Shown piece after piece: positions 1 through 8,953 of a stretch of 64,000 nucleotides of DNA. A program made the position numbers and the translations under genes. Source of the stretch: a virus. The notes below the pieces were generated by a model. The model had not been told where the DNA came from and ran no database searches. It saw nothing but the letters and a program-made list of their open reading frames with translations. Every line of letters begins with the position of its first letter. Position 1 is the first letter of the stretch. The stretch spans positions 1 through 64,000 of the IMG/VR virus record IMGVR_UViG_3300037193_001894; one strand, 5' to 3'.

Positions 1-690
1 AGGTGATTAGGAGCGAGAGTGCGGGCGCGTGCTTCAAGGTGAATGAGGGGCGTTGCTCCAGGCGCCACACCAAAGGCAGAACGAGAGCGGCGATTGCGAT
101 CTGTGCGAGCTCGACGCCGAGGTTGAATGACAGAAACGGAATCGCAGCCTGTTTCAAGCCACGATCGATCGTGCCGATGCCCAACTCGCGCAAAGCCGAT
201 GCGAACCCGAGGCCGTGGACCAGGCCGAACATGAACGTCACCAACCACCGCGCTGCAAGTCGTCGACGAAAAAGATTCTCCAGACCGACAAACACGATCG
301 AAGCGGCGATGACGGGCTCCACTAAAGCCGCGGAAACATTAATCACACCCAGCGTAGCCATCGCCAGAGTGAGCGAATGCGCCACGGTAAACGACGTGAT
401 GATCTTCGCGTTATCCCGCAGTGAACCCCCGGCGAGCAACAGCGCGAGCAGAAACGCCAGGTGATCGTAGCCGGTCAAAATGTGCTCGACGCCAAGCTGC
501 AGAAAACGCAGGAACGATTTGTTACCGCTGCCGGTCGGGCGCAAGTCGAGCGTGACGTCTGCTGATTCCGCGCTGAACATGCGTTCCGCCAGCAGCTTGT
601 TATCCTTGTCATAGACCGAGCAGAACTGCTTGTGTCCACGAGGTAGACTCGCGAGCACCGGCGCGCTGATTCGCAACCTCGCAGCCCCGG
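1..690 (-). CDS. hupE: HupE/UreJ-family membrane protein, fragment (not phage)
   Basis: This minus-strand frame is open from about 690 to the window edge. It reads as the C-terminal membrane part of a HupE/UreJ-family protein, a family linked to nickel or cobalt uptake for hydrogenase or urease. Visible motifs are GYDHLAFLLALLL, then VAHSLTLAMATLG, then GLVHGLGFASAL, each His-containing and inside hydrophobic segments, as in HupE. Before them comes the end of the extracytoplasmic region (ASLPRGHKQFC). The 3' end runs off the window and the 5' end is lost near 690, where phage sequence begins. GC is clearly lower than in the phage part, codon use differs, and no neighbour relates to it. The family call is firm; its presence in this molecule is probably an assembly artefact. 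Confidence 0.85.
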
Positions 691-3600
691 GGCTCGCCGT
701 CAGCACCCTCACCGATCGGCCGACCTCGGAACGCCAGCACCTGGCTGTTCTTGAGGTGCTCCTCGTCCCTCCAGCCCATCTCGTCGAGGTACTGGTGGAG
801 GTGGTGGGGATTCCAGAACGCCGAGTAGCCGGGCTTGGGCTCCCAGTACTTGGCCAGGTCCGGGTGAGGAGCCTCGCCGATGTTGCGGGTGCTGGCGTGC
901 TCGGGGCCGAAGGGCTGGTCCTTGCCGTGCAGCCGGTAGTAGAGGCCGTCCTCCATCGGCAGCGGGCCAGTCTTCGCCGCTGTCCAGGTCCACTCACCCT
1001 TGCCGGTGTTCTCCCTGAGGTACGACCAGCCCTTGTCCTGCCGGGTGAGCCCGCCGTTGTGGTAGCGCTCCACCTCGTCGAGGAGGTGCTCGGGCTCGCC
1101 GTGGATGGAGCGGATGTGGCGGTGCTCCACCTCTCCGGGACGGCGCTCCTGGGCCAGCCTCTTGGACTCCTCCGGCCAGGCCGAACTCACGGAGCCCTTG
1201 GGGTGCATCTGGTCGGTGTGGGTGACCTCGATGGTCTTCGGGTCGAACGCGATCGCGCAGTGGTGTCCCTTCGGCCCCTCCACGTCGTTGCCGTAGGTGA
1301 TGCCGTCGTGGCCCTCGTAGCGCAGGTGCTTGACGTAGGCCTCGGCGATCTCCTTCTGCCGGGGGTGGAACTGGAGGTAGGACTCCATCGAGGAGTGCGG
1401 GCCGGGCCGGTCCTTGGGCTGAGGGGCGTCCAGGCGGCTGTTGATGCCCGCCCGGGTGGCCCCGCTGCCGTAGTTCCAGCGGTGGTTCTCGTCGTGCTTG
1501 TCGTCGTGGAAGTGGTCGCTGCGCATCGTGGTGTTCCAGACGTGCCGCAGCAGGTCGTGCTCGTTGGCGAAGTGCACCGGGTTCTTCATCTTGAGCCGGG
1601 CATGGAAGATCCGGCCGTGAGCGGTGCCGTGGTGCTCTCCGGCGAAGCCGTGGGCCACCGAGTGCAGCGGGGAGAAGTGCACCCCGAGCAGCCTGTTCAT
1701 CTGCGGCCCACCGAAGCCCGGGCCGGGAGCCTGATGGCCAGCGTGGACCGCTGCCGGGTCGGGGTGGCCCTCGTACTCGCCGATGGTGCCGTGGAACCAC
1801 TCGTCGTGGTGGTGGTACGGGTTGGCCAGGTAGCCGTCGGCGCTGGCGGTCTTGGCGAGGTGCCCCTCGTTCAGCACCTCCACGGGCAGGTGCTTGAGCC
1901 CCGCGTCAGAGGCGGCATGGATGCGATGGTTGCCGTTGAGCACCCGCCCATTCAGGACGCGGATGTGGTCGTCGTCGGCGTCGGCGGAGTCCTCGTCGTA
2001 GCCACTCTGGCGCATCTGCTCGGCATACTGGCGCACCTTCTGCTCGTCCACGGCGTCGGAGGAGCGCGGCAGTGCGTACTCCAGCAACTTCGAGACCGAC
2101 ATGCGGGTGGTGTCCCTGCGGGCAGCCTGCTTGGCCAGGTGGGCGTGCTCGTGGGCGGGCTCGATGCCCGCGACATGGGCCACGGAGCCGTCCACGGTGC
2201 GCCACTCGCCCAGCGCGGAGACCTGGTAGCCCTGGGCTCCCGGCTTGGGGTGGCAGCGCAGCACCGCGAACTCGCTGGGGTGCGAGGCAGCCAGGCCCTT
2301 CTCGTCGTTCATGATGAAGCCCGGGTCCATGTGTCCCCCGGTGAACTGCCGCCACGTCGCGAACGTCTTGTAGAACTGGCTGCGCTGGCGCATCAGGTCG
2401 TCGCCGTGCACGGGCTGGTGCCAGGCGGTGTGCATCTCCTTGCCGCCGAACCGGATCGGGGTGGACCTCGGGTGCGGCTGCACGTCCTCGCCGTACTTGG
2501 CCCGGGCCTCCTCGACCGTGTGGGTGGCGTTGTGGTGCTCCACGCCGTTCAGGACGTTCTGGAGGCCCTCGGGGTAGGGGTCACCGTGCTTCCACTCCCC
2601 GGAGTCCGGGTGCGGCCCGCCGTGGCTGTAGACCATGTGCTTCTCGAAGCCGCCCTCGTGGGCCTGGCGCATCATGTCGTGCGGGGTGATCTTGCCGTTG
2701 AGCACCGAGTGGTACTCGTGCAGCGCCCGGTGGATGTGGTGGGCCACCTCGGGGTCGTCGGTGAAGGAGATCGTGTCGCTCTCGCCGCCGCCCAGGCCGT
2801 TGCCGCCGCGCTGGCTCAACTCGTCGCGGCTCTTGAGGGTGCCGTCGTGCAGCACGGCGGTCTTGTTGGTGGTGACGTGCCACAGCGTCTGCGGCAGCGG
2901 CTTCCAGGCCAGCCCGTGCCGGGGGGCGTCGTAGCCGGTGTCCTGGTCGTGGCCGCGCCCGTGGTAGCCGTTGGCCTTGGCCTCCTCGGGGTGGAGGTCA
3001 CCTCGCGAGAGGGCCTTGCGGACCTCGTGGGTCCAGGTGTTCTGGATCCGACGCTGCCGATCGCCGTGGGCCAAGATCTCGTCGTCGGTGCTGCCCTCGG
3101 GGGTGGTCTGGTACTTCGGCTTGGGCTGCCTCCAGATCGGCTCGGCCGAGGCGAAGTGCGAGAGCAGGGAGGCCGTCGCCTTGGGGTTGACCAGGTAGTG
3201 GCCTCTCCCGTCGGGGTTGATCAGGTGGTCCTGGCCCCGCTCCCTTGGCTGCTGGTGGCGGTGCGGGCTGCTCTCGTGCAGCCACTCCCACTTCTTCATG
3301 TGGATCTGCTCGTCGTCGAACGCGATGGCGCAGTGATGCCCCTTGGAGCCCTCGTACTCGTTGCCGTAGGTCACCCCGTCGTGGCCCTGGTCCTGGAGGT
3401 GCCGCTTGAACCCCGAGGTGATCTCCTCGCGGTCGGGGTGGAAGCGCAGGTAGTGGTCGAGGTGCTCCCCGCCCCGGTCGCCCGGCCCGTTGGCGTCGAT
3501 GTTGGCGATCGCCTCCCGGTGGGCCGGGGTGATCATGAAGGCGTCCATCACCGGGTGCAGGTGGTGGGCCTCGGACACGTCATCGTTGTCCCACTCGCCG

Positions 3601-4142
3601 TCGATGAAGGCCCGACGGGCGTCGTCGTCGTTGAACAGCCCATCGTGGTCGTACTCGTGGCCGTTCTTGTGCGCCCACCTGATCGCATCGCGGCTCATGT
3701 CGAACTCGGAGTCGTAGTGCTTGGGGTTGCCGATGTGCAGGCGGCAGTGCGCGATCCGGGACTCGGGCACCGGAGAGGATCCCGAGCCGGGGCGACCTGA
3801 GGCGAAGGACCTCGCGGTCCACCGGTCGCTGGTGAAGTGGGTGCCCAGGTCGGTGTTCCAGTGCTTGTCGGAGTTCTCGCCGTACTCGGACCCGACCGGC
3901 CCGTAGTGCTCCAGTCGGCCACCCGGGGGCGGGGCGGTCGGGTTCAGGTGCGGGGAGGACAGGTTGTGCTCCCCGGCCGGGTCGGGCGCGGTGCTGCGGC
4001 GCTTCTCGGGGTCGTTGTAGAACGTCTCGCTGGTCCCGTGGTACCAGTGCCGCCCGCCGTCACTCGGGTTCGGCAGGTGCGGTGCCACCGTGATGGCAGA
4101 CCGGAAGAACGACGAGAGCGAGAACACCAGGGACACCTCCAC
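609..4142 (-). CDS. Polyvalent protein with repeated ADP-ribosyltransferase-like domains and a ParB-like segment (3' truncated)
   Basis: The reading frame has 1177 codons, of which about the first 1152 are phage. Residues 31-280 and 780-975 are two copies of one ART-like domain. Both have an entry motif (WYHGT / WFHGT), a central strand (GTHFTSD / GVHFSP) and a near-identical C-terminal block (GHDGVTYGNEYEG and GHDGITYGNDVEG, each followed by GHHCAIAFD). A third ART-like segment starts near 418 (LWHVTTNKT) and a fourth near 1065 (GLYYRLHG to VLAFRGRPIGEG). Residues 680-765 look ParB-like (IRVLNGRVLNGNHRIHAASDAG). Proteins of this type are often injected with phage DNA or fused to MuF-like head proteins; its position after the large terminase fits that, but the role is inferred. 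Catalytic activity is not established. The GTG at 4142 is used; GTG at 4136 has a better-spaced AAGGGG. Confidence 0.75.
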   Translation of the reverse strand: MEVSLVFSLSSFFRSAITVAPHLPNPSDGGRHWYHGTSETFYNDPEKRRSTAPDPAGEHNLSSPHLNPTAPPPGGRLEHYGPVGSEYGENSDKHWNTDLGTHFTSDRWTARSFASGRPGSGSSPVPESRIAHCRLHIGNPKHYDSEFDMSRDAIRWAHKNGHEYDHDGLFNDDDARRAFIDGEWDNDDVSEAHHLHPVMDAFMITPAHREAIANIDANGPGDRGGEHLDHYLRFHPDREEITSGFKRHLQDQGHDGVTYGNEYEGSKGHHCAIAFDDEQIHMKKWEWLHESSPHRHQQPRERGQDHLINPDGRGHYLVNPKATASLLSHFASAEPIWRQPKPKYQTTPEGSTDDEILAHGDRQRRIQNTWTHEVRKALSRGDLHPEEAKANGYHGRGHDQDTGYDAPRHGLAWKPLPQTLWHVTTNKTAVLHDGTLKSRDELSQRGGNGLGGGESDTISFTDDPEVAHHIHRALHEYHSVLNGKITPHDMMRQAHEGGFEKHMVYSHGGPHPDSGEWKHGDPYPEGLQNVLNGVEHHNATHTVEEARAKYGEDVQPHPRSTPIRFGGKEMHTAWHQPVHGDDLMRQRSQFYKTFATWRQFTGGHMDPGFIMNDEKGLAASHPSEFAVLRCHPKPGAQGYQVSALGEWRTVDGSVAHVAGIEPAHEHAHLAKQAARRDTTRMSVSKLLEYALPRSSDAVDEQKVRQYAEQMRQSGYDEDSADADDDHIRVLNGRVLNGNHRIHAASDAGLKHLPVEVLNEGHLAKTASADGYLANPYHHHDEWFHGTIGEYEGHPDPAAVHAGHQAPGPGFGGPQMNRLLGVHFSPLHSVAHGFAGEHHGTAHGRIFHARLKMKNPVHFANEHDLLRHVWNTTMRSDHFHDDKHDENHRWNYGSGATRAGINSRLDAPQPKDRPGPHSSMESYLQFHPRQKEIAEAYVKHLRYEGHDGITYGNDVEGPKGHHCAIAFDPKTIEVTHTDQMHPKGSVSSAWPEESKRLAQERRPGEVEHRHIRSIHGEPEHLLDEVERYHNGGLTRQDKGWSYLRENTGKGEWTWTAAKTGPLPMEDGLYYRLHGKDQPFGPEHASTRNIGEAPHPDLAKYWEPKPGYSAFWNPHHLHQYLDEMGWRDEEHLKNSQVLAFRGRPIGEGADGEPRGCEVANQRAGARESTSWTQAVLLGL
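660..700. other. Chimeric junction between phage and bacterial sequence
   Basis: The phage polyvalent-protein frame is sensible up to about residue 1152 (RPIGEGADGEPRG, codons ending near 690). It then continues for only about 25 unrelated residues to a stop at 609. The HupE frame becomes family-like from LRISAPVLASLPRGHK (about 640-680), in a different frame. The join therefore lies between roughly 660 and 700. I see no repeat, integrase or attachment site there. Composition changes at the same place. Confidence 0.75.
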
Positions 4143-4155
4143 CCCTTCGGGGCGC

Positions 4156-4341
4156 TCAAGCCGTGACGGACAGCGCAGCCACGAGGTCCTCGGAGGCGTC
4201 CTTGCGGGCGACGAAGCCCTGGCACACGAAACCCTTAGGCCCGGCGTGACAGCCGACGGCCTTGCACTTGGCTCCGGGGCGCTTGCCGTGGAAGGAGAAG
4301 GAGTGGCCGCAGTTGGCGCACGACTCCTGTAGCACTCCCAT
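4156..4341 (-). CDS. Small zinc-ribbon protein
   Basis: This 61-residue protein has two cysteine pairs or knuckles (CANCGHSF near the start, then CKAVGCH and CQGF), which suggests a single zinc ribbon. There is no membrane segment. The start is an ATG with GGAGGG a few bases upstream. It is the first gene after the terminase terminator hairpin and ends 13 bases before the polyvalent-protein gene, so the two are probably co-transcribed. The function is unknown; small zinc ribbons of this kind are common in actinophages. Confidence 0.7.
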   Translation of the reverse strand: MGVLQESCANCGHSFSFHGKRPGAKCKAVGCHAGPKGFVCQGFVARKDASEDLVAALSVTA

Positions 4342-4598
4342 GAACGACCCTCCTAGCAGGTTTCCTTGGAGAGTCTCTCACAGAGGGCCGCTCAGGGGTA
4401 GACGTGGCGGAGCCCCCTCCACCGTGCTCGTCGGCCAGTGGAAGGGGCTCCGCTTCGAGTCCTTACGGGGTCCTGCCTCGCGCCGGGAGAGCCGGGTGTT
4501 TCGCCAGAAAGACCGACAAGCGCGTACAGCAGGGCCACGTGTGGCCTCGCGTCAAGGATCGCATACCAGGCAGGTCCGACACAACCCCAGGTTGCTTA
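4342..4598. other. 257-base intergenic region downstream of the terminase
   Basis: No convincing gene is seen. It holds a hairpin at 4407-4453 and, nearer the downstream gene, a CCAAGGAAA element followed by GGAGGG. It is one of the few breaks in an otherwise overlapping gene string, so a promoter for the head genes may start here. No clear -35/-10 pair could be assigned. Confidence 0.4.
4407..4453 (-). terminator. Hairpin after the large terminase gene
   Basis: Arms GCGGAGCCCC (4407-4416) and GGGGCTCCGC (4444-4453) pair perfectly, extended inward by CTCCAC with GTGGAAG. It lies about 145 bases past the terminase stop. No U-tract follows on the minus strand, so termination efficiency is uncertain; it could instead protect mRNA ends. 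Confidence 0.5.
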
Positions 4599-6665
4599 CT
4601 AGCGCCGGGTGCCCCGACGCGGCATCCGGGAGGGCGTCATGTCGGCCCGGCCCCGTGCTCGGCCGAACGAGGAGAGTTGGGCCAGCCGCTGGTCGGTGTC
4701 GTGGTCGGCCGGTGCGCTCATCCCCGGGAACGGCTCCATGCCGCCCTCCATCGCCGCCCCGGGCCGGAAGGACGACAACTCCGAGTGCAGGAAGTTGTTC
4801 ACCTGCTCGCCGATCAGCACGTGGATGCACTCCATCATCGCGTCGGCGATGTCCTTGGACTGCACCGGACCCGACGAGGGGTGGTCCACCCGGCCGTTGA
4901 CCAGTTGGAGGAAGCGCAGTTCGAGTTCGGCCCGCTCGTAGTAGGGGGCGTGCACCAGATCGAGGTTGATCGCGGCCTTCGAGTTCTCCTTGACCTGCCA
5001 GTCGTACTGCCGCGTCGAGGTCTTCTCGAAGACCTGGACGTTCTTGGTCAGCCGGGGGTTGGCGGTGCGGATCTTCTTCTGCATCTTCTGGATCGAGGAG
5101 GTGGAGTTGTACTGGTCGTAGGTGAACTCGCCCGGCACGAAGGCCTTGATCAGGTTCTCCCAGATCCAGTTGTCCACGTGCTCGTAGTCGATGATGCTGT
5201 CGGGGAAGTCCTTCGGGTCGAAGTGGCCGATCTGGTCGAAGACGCAGTGCGGTCGGCCCTCCTCGTCGTACTCCACGTGGGCCAGGGCGTAGCCGAACTT
5301 GTCGTTGACCTTCGATGGGTCGGCGTGGCCCTTGTAGGTGTGCGCCATGATCCCCCGGGTCTGCATGAACAACTCGGGCGGGCCGTACTTGCTGGGGCGC
5401 TGCTGCCAGGGCCGGAAGACGTTCTTGACCTTCTCCTCGTTGAGGTAGGCGTCCAGGGCTGCGGCCCACTTCGCCCGGCGCTCGACCTTGAAGGTGTCGG
5501 GGTTGGCCCGCTCCTCGCGCTCCATCTGCTCGTCGTAGACCTGGATCGCCCCGCGCAGCACCACGAACTGCGGGTGCTCCACCATGTCGGGGTTCTCGGG
5601 GTCGTACTCGCCGAGGTCCCCCATGAACTCCTCGGGGAACAGCGGGAGGATCGCGGTGCGCTCCCAGTCCTTGTAGATGTCCCAGGAGGCCAACTGGAGC
5701 GAGAGCATGTCGGGGTAGGCGAAGTCCCCGTTCTCGTCCTTCTCGTTGGCGTGCAGCCAGTTGTCGTAGAACTGGCCCAGCATCTGCCAGGGGCTCGACG
5801 GCTCGACGATGAAGGCGTCCTTGCCGAACTGGTCCAGCGAGGGCTTCGCGGCCTCGTAGACCTCACCGGCCGACCGGTTGGCTCCGGAGGCCACCACGTG
5901 GGCCATCTCGTCGTAGGCCTGCATCATCGAGGTCGGACCACGACCGGCCATCACCGTGGACTCGCGGGGCTGGATGATGAACGTCGCCTGGTCCCGCTCG
6001 GTGCGGATCCCCTTGGCTGCCTGGTTCCGCATCCTCACGAAGTCGTGCGGCGCGTAGATCGACAACTTCTCGGTGTGGTCGTCGCTGATGTAGGGGGCGA
6101 AGCACGTCGAGCCGGTGATCACGTTCACCAGGTCGCCGAAGACCGTGGCCTTGGCCTGGTCGCGCTTGCCCGCGAAGATCAGGCAGACCAACTTCTTGTC
6201 GCGGTCCACCCCGTAGAAGCCCTGCGGGTCGCCCTTGGCCATGTAGTTCCAGAGCACGTAGGCCATGCACAGCGCCGTCACGTGGCCCTTGCCAGCGCGT
6301 CGGCCCATGACCAGCAGGACCTCGCGGAACCACTTGTGGCCCCGAGCCCGCAGCAGCCGCATCTTGAACAGCACGCCGGGGGCCAGCCCCTCGGTGCCGT
6401 TGCTCAGCCGGTAGGCCTCCTCCCACTCCTCGATGACCGTGTAGTCGTAGGGGGTGAACAGGTCCTCGCGGAGGAAGACGACCTTGATCAGCGTCGCCTG
6501 GCGGGGGTAGAGGTTGCCACGGTTGAGCCACTTCTCCCCGCACACGAAGGTGATCGGGTCCGGCACCTCGATACCGGTGAACAACTGGTGCATCGTGTCC
6601 AGGCCGAACGCCAAAGGGGGCGTACCCGCTTGGGATACGCCCCTCAGTGCCGTGGCCGAGGACAT
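4599..6665 (-). CDS. terL: Terminase large subunit
   Basis: This 688-residue ATPase/nuclease would drive DNA into the prohead at the portal vertex. The N-terminal part has a Walker-A-like loop GRRAGKG (about 121-127) after a hydrophobic strand, and a Walker B with catalytic glutamate in MQAYDEMAH (about 248). The C-terminal part carries acidic residues expected for an RNase-H-like nuclease (DQYNS, and SKDIADAMM near 628). Length fits the family. The ATG overlaps the stop of the upstream 146-residue gene by one base. A hairpin follows downstream. Assignment is by motifs; the packaging mode (headful or cohesive ends) cannot be told. Confidence 0.9.
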   Translation of the reverse strand: MSSATALRGVSQAGTPPLAFGLDTMHQLFTGIEVPDPITFVCGEKWLNRGNLYPRQATLIKVVFLREDLFTPYDYTVIEEWEEAYRLSNGTEGLAPGVLFKMRLLRARGHKWFREVLLVMGRRAGKGHVTALCMAYVLWNYMAKGDPQGFYGVDRDKKLVCLIFAGKRDQAKATVFGDLVNVITGSTCFAPYISDDHTEKLSIYAPHDFVRMRNQAAKGIRTERDQATFIIQPRESTVMAGRGPTSMMQAYDEMAHVVASGANRSAGEVYEAAKPSLDQFGKDAFIVEPSSPWQMLGQFYDNWLHANEKDENGDFAYPDMLSLQLASWDIYKDWERTAILPLFPEEFMGDLGEYDPENPDMVEHPQFVVLRGAIQVYDEQMEREERANPDTFKVERRAKWAAALDAYLNEEKVKNVFRPWQQRPSKYGPPELFMQTRGIMAHTYKGHADPSKVNDKFGYALAHVEYDEEGRPHCVFDQIGHFDPKDFPDSIIDYEHVDNWIWENLIKAFVPGEFTYDQYNSTSSIQKMQKKIRTANPRLTKNVQVFEKTSTRQYDWQVKENSKAAINLDLVHAPYYERAELELRFLQLVNGRVDHPSSGPVQSKDIADAMMECIHVLIGEQVNNFLHSELSSFRPGAAMEGGMEPFPGMSAPADHDTDQRLAQLSSFGRARGRADMTPSRMPRRGTRR

Positions 6666-7105
6666 CAGTGCTTGTGCCCCGCGTGCTGCTGCTCAAGCGC
6701 CTTCATGGCTGCCGGGTCGGTCTTGATGACGCCCTTGTCGCCGAGTTCGAGGATGTCGTTGGTGACCTCGTGCACCTGCCGGTCGTGGTCGAAGTCCTTG
6801 CGCTCGGTGCGGTCGGAGATGCAGATCTCGGGGATCAGCACGCCGGGGATGTTGGTGTCCCACCAGGCCACCTGGACGATGAAGCCGATCTCGGCGAACC
6901 GCTCGTAGATCTCGCGGTTGAAGGCGTCGAGGTTGGTCCGTCGGCTGGAGCCGAGACGCTCGTTGAGCGCGGCGACGATCCGCTCGATCTCCATGATCTC
7001 CGAGTCGTGGATCTCGATCTTGGCGGTCAGCCCGGGAGCGTTGGGCTCCTGCTGCCGGGGCTGGTTCTGGCCGATGATCGGGATGTTCGGGTCGTTGAGG
7101 TTCAC
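6665..7105 (-). CDS. Hypothetical protein between protease and terminase
   Basis: The protein has 146 residues, starts at a GTG overlapping the upstream stop as GTGA, and ends on the terminase start codon. It is soluble, acidic-helical in the middle (IEIHDSEIMEIERIV, LNERLGS) and has no recognisable catalytic motif. It is tightly coupled to the terminase, so a packaging or head-assembly accessory role is plausible but unproven. I do not recognise a family. Confidence 0.75.
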   Translation of the reverse strand: MNLNDPNIPIIGQNQPRQQEPNAPGLTAKIEIHDSEIMEIERIVAALNERLGSSRRTNLDAFNREIYERFAEIGFIVQVAWWDTNIPGVLIPEICISDRTERKDFDHDRQVHEVTNDILELGDKGVIKTDPAAMKALEQQHAGHKH

Positions 7106-7875
7106 GCTGCCAACTCCAGGTTGTTGAGTCGGACGGTCTTCCGGCCGACGGGGAAGCACGCCTCGCCCCAGGTGCGGAGCAGGTCGCGCAGGTCTTCGTA
7201 CCGGATCAGGCCGGTGCCGTTGATGCCGTACTCGGTCCCCCAGGAGTTCACCCACCGGAAGACCCGGTAGCGCTTCCAGTAGTCCTCCCCCGGGATGCGC
7301 ATCGAGGGGTGGTAGCCGGTGACGCAGAGAGCGTGCCCGCCCACCTCGTCGCCGGTCACCTCCACCAGGCCCGAGGGGCGGGTGGAGTACATGCCTTCGA
7401 GCCAGGGGATGCCGATCACGGCCGGACCCTTGACGCTGACGCCCATCCGCAGGTCCTCGATCCCGAAGGCCCACTCGTGGCCGGTCTGGAGCCCCAGCAC
7501 GTCGCGTACCCACTTGGCCCCGGCGTTGACGCTGGTGCCCTCGTAGACCGGTGCCTCACCCTCCCACTCGTCGTTGCGCTGCGACCAGCGGTACCCGGCC
7601 CTGGCGTGCGCCTCGGCCTTCTCCTTGGTCACGTAGGGGTCCGGGTGGGGGCTGGCCATCAGTTCGTGGGTCCAGGCGTGGTTGACGCAGGACCCCTCCC
7701 GGTACTGGTCGAGCCGGATCTTGGAGGGCGTCCAGAACTTCGGCTCGTCCGGGACGGTGGTGGCGATCGAGGCCCGGACGGGGTAGACCAGCGACTGGGC
7801 GTCGTGGATGGAGACCCACCCCAGCCGGGGGTCGTCGGTGGGGAAGGTCTTCACATCGAGCGTGGGTGCGGTCAT
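7102..7875 (-). CDS. Papain-like (C1-type) cysteine peptidase
   Basis: This 257-residue protein carries all the catalytic elements of papain-fold proteases in the right order. They are the oxyanion-hole Gln and catalytic Cys in QYREGSCVNHAW (Q57, C63), the catalytic His in GGHALCVTGYH (H181), and the catalytic Asn in NSWGTEYG (N210). There is no signal peptide and no obvious pro-region beyond about 50 N-terminal residues. It sits three genes upstream of the large terminase and overlaps the next gene by GTGA. Phage prohead proteases usually belong to other clans, so it may process a virion component, a host factor or an antiphage protein; the sequence does not decide. Family call strong, role unknown. 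Confidence 0.85.
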   Translation of the reverse strand: MTAPTLDVKTFPTDDPRLGWVSIHDAQSLVYPVRASIATTVPDEPKFWTPSKIRLDQYREGSCVNHAWTHELMASPHPDPYVTKEKAEAHARAGYRWSQRNDEWEGEAPVYEGTSVNAGAKWVRDVLGLQTGHEWAFGIEDLRMGVSVKGPAVIGIPWLEGMYSTRPSGLVEVTGDEVGGHALCVTGYHPSMRIPGEDYWKRYRVFRWVNSWGTEYGINGTGLIRYEDLRDLLRTWGEACFPVGRKTVRLNNLELAA

Positions 7876-7882
7876 GGGGTCC

Positions 7883-8953
7883 TCAGTTCAGGCGGGAGTG
7901 GCAGAGGTTGCATCGGGCGGCGTGGTCGGAGATGGCCTGTCCTCCGGCCCGCTCCAGCGCCCGCCTGGTGGAGATACGGCTGCGGATCTCCGGGTTGTTG
8001 GCCTGGTTGGTGATGTGGTTGACCAGGTGGAACATCGTCACCTCGTCCTCGGCCATCACCGCGTCAGGGAGGAGGTCCTCCATGCGGCCGATGGTCCGGG
8101 TCGGGAGCCCGTACTCCTGCGACATCCGGCGCAGCATCCCAGTGCGGTCGTCGTCGATCTTCTGGCTGCGCAGGTCGTAGAAGTGCTTGATGGACTTCTC
8201 CACGCCCTCGAACGCCCGCTTGGCCTCGGACCCGAACATGGCCAGGATCTCGCTCTCGTCGGCCCCGCGAGCGTCGATCCGCAGGCCCAGGTTGGGGATC
8301 TCCATCCCGTTGGTGCAGGCCAGCCGGAACAGGTACTCCTGCACCCAGGGGGCGAGGTTCTGCTTGCGGTTCTGCCCGACCCGCACCCCGCCGTGGGTGA
8401 TGTCGCCGATCTTGCGGTCCCCGCCGATGCCCCGGTCGAAGCCCTCGGGCACGATCACGTCGGCCCGGAAGTCGTCGGGCTCGCTCCACCACTCGACGAC
8501 CTGGGACTCCTCGGGCAGGAAGTCGATCAGCCGCTCCACCAAGTCGGCGACGGCGATCCGGCTGGTGTCGCCCCGGTAGACCTCGCGGATGCCGAAGTCG
8601 TTGTACTTGACGACCAGCGGCTCCTCCTTGGACCGGGAGATCCGGTGCTCCAGGATGAACTGCTGCTCGTCGCTGGGGATCCGGCCGAGGAACTTGGTCG
8701 GGATGTCGAAGAAGCCCGCGAGCGCGGTGAGCCCTCGGGGGGTCGCGGCGATCTCGTGCTTGCCGACGGTGATGGTGCCGACCCGGCGCTCCTCAGCCTC
8801 ATCCTCGGAGAGCCCGGCGTGGTCGGGCTCGGACTCCTCCTCGGTCAGCACGACCCGGACATCGACGCTGTTGCACGCGGCGGTGCTGCGGTTGTCGCGG
8901 ACCTCGTGCGCGAGGTCTGCGAGGGTGATGAAGTCTGTGTCTCGCAGGAACAT
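7883..8953 (-). CDS. DUF932-type phage/plasmid protein
   Basis: The 356-residue protein resembles the DUF932 family found in phages and plasmids. Consistent features are an N-terminal ATPRGLTALAGFFDIP segment, a central RLACTNGM motif, and a C-terminal helical region ending in a CNLC pair. The molecular function of the family is not established. The ATG has AAGGAGAG about eight bases upstream, and a 45-base gap with A/T-rich sequence (AATAATAAATCTAGTACGC) separates it from the upstream gene, possibly a promoter. Length fits the family. Confidence 0.7.
   Translation of the reverse strand: MFLRDTDFITLADLAHEVRDNRSTAACNSVDVRVVLTEEESEPDHAGLSEDEAEERRVGTITVGKHEIAATPRGLTALAGFFDIPTKFLGRIPSDEQQFILEHRISRSKEEPLVVKYNDFGIREVYRGDTSRIAVADLVERLIDFLPEESQVVEWWSEPDDFRADVIVPEGFDRGIGGDRKIGDITHGGVRVGQNRKQNLAPWVQEYLFRLACTNGMEIPNLGLRIDARGADESEILAMFGSEAKRAFEGVEKSIKHFYDLRSQKIDDDRTGMLRRMSQEYGLPTRTIGRMEDLLPDAVMAEDEVTMFHLVNHITNQANNPEIRSRISTRRALERAGGQAISDHAARCNLCHSRLN

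Noticed and set aside
1-700. Prophage integration into a hupE gene
   Set aside because: There is no integrase, no attachment-site repeat, and the phage side is cut in mid-gene, which integration would not do.
630-6908. Long plus-strand frames opposite the polyvalent protein and the terminase
   Set aside because: Mirror frames caused by GC-rich codon bias; the terminase and ART motifs are on the minus strand.
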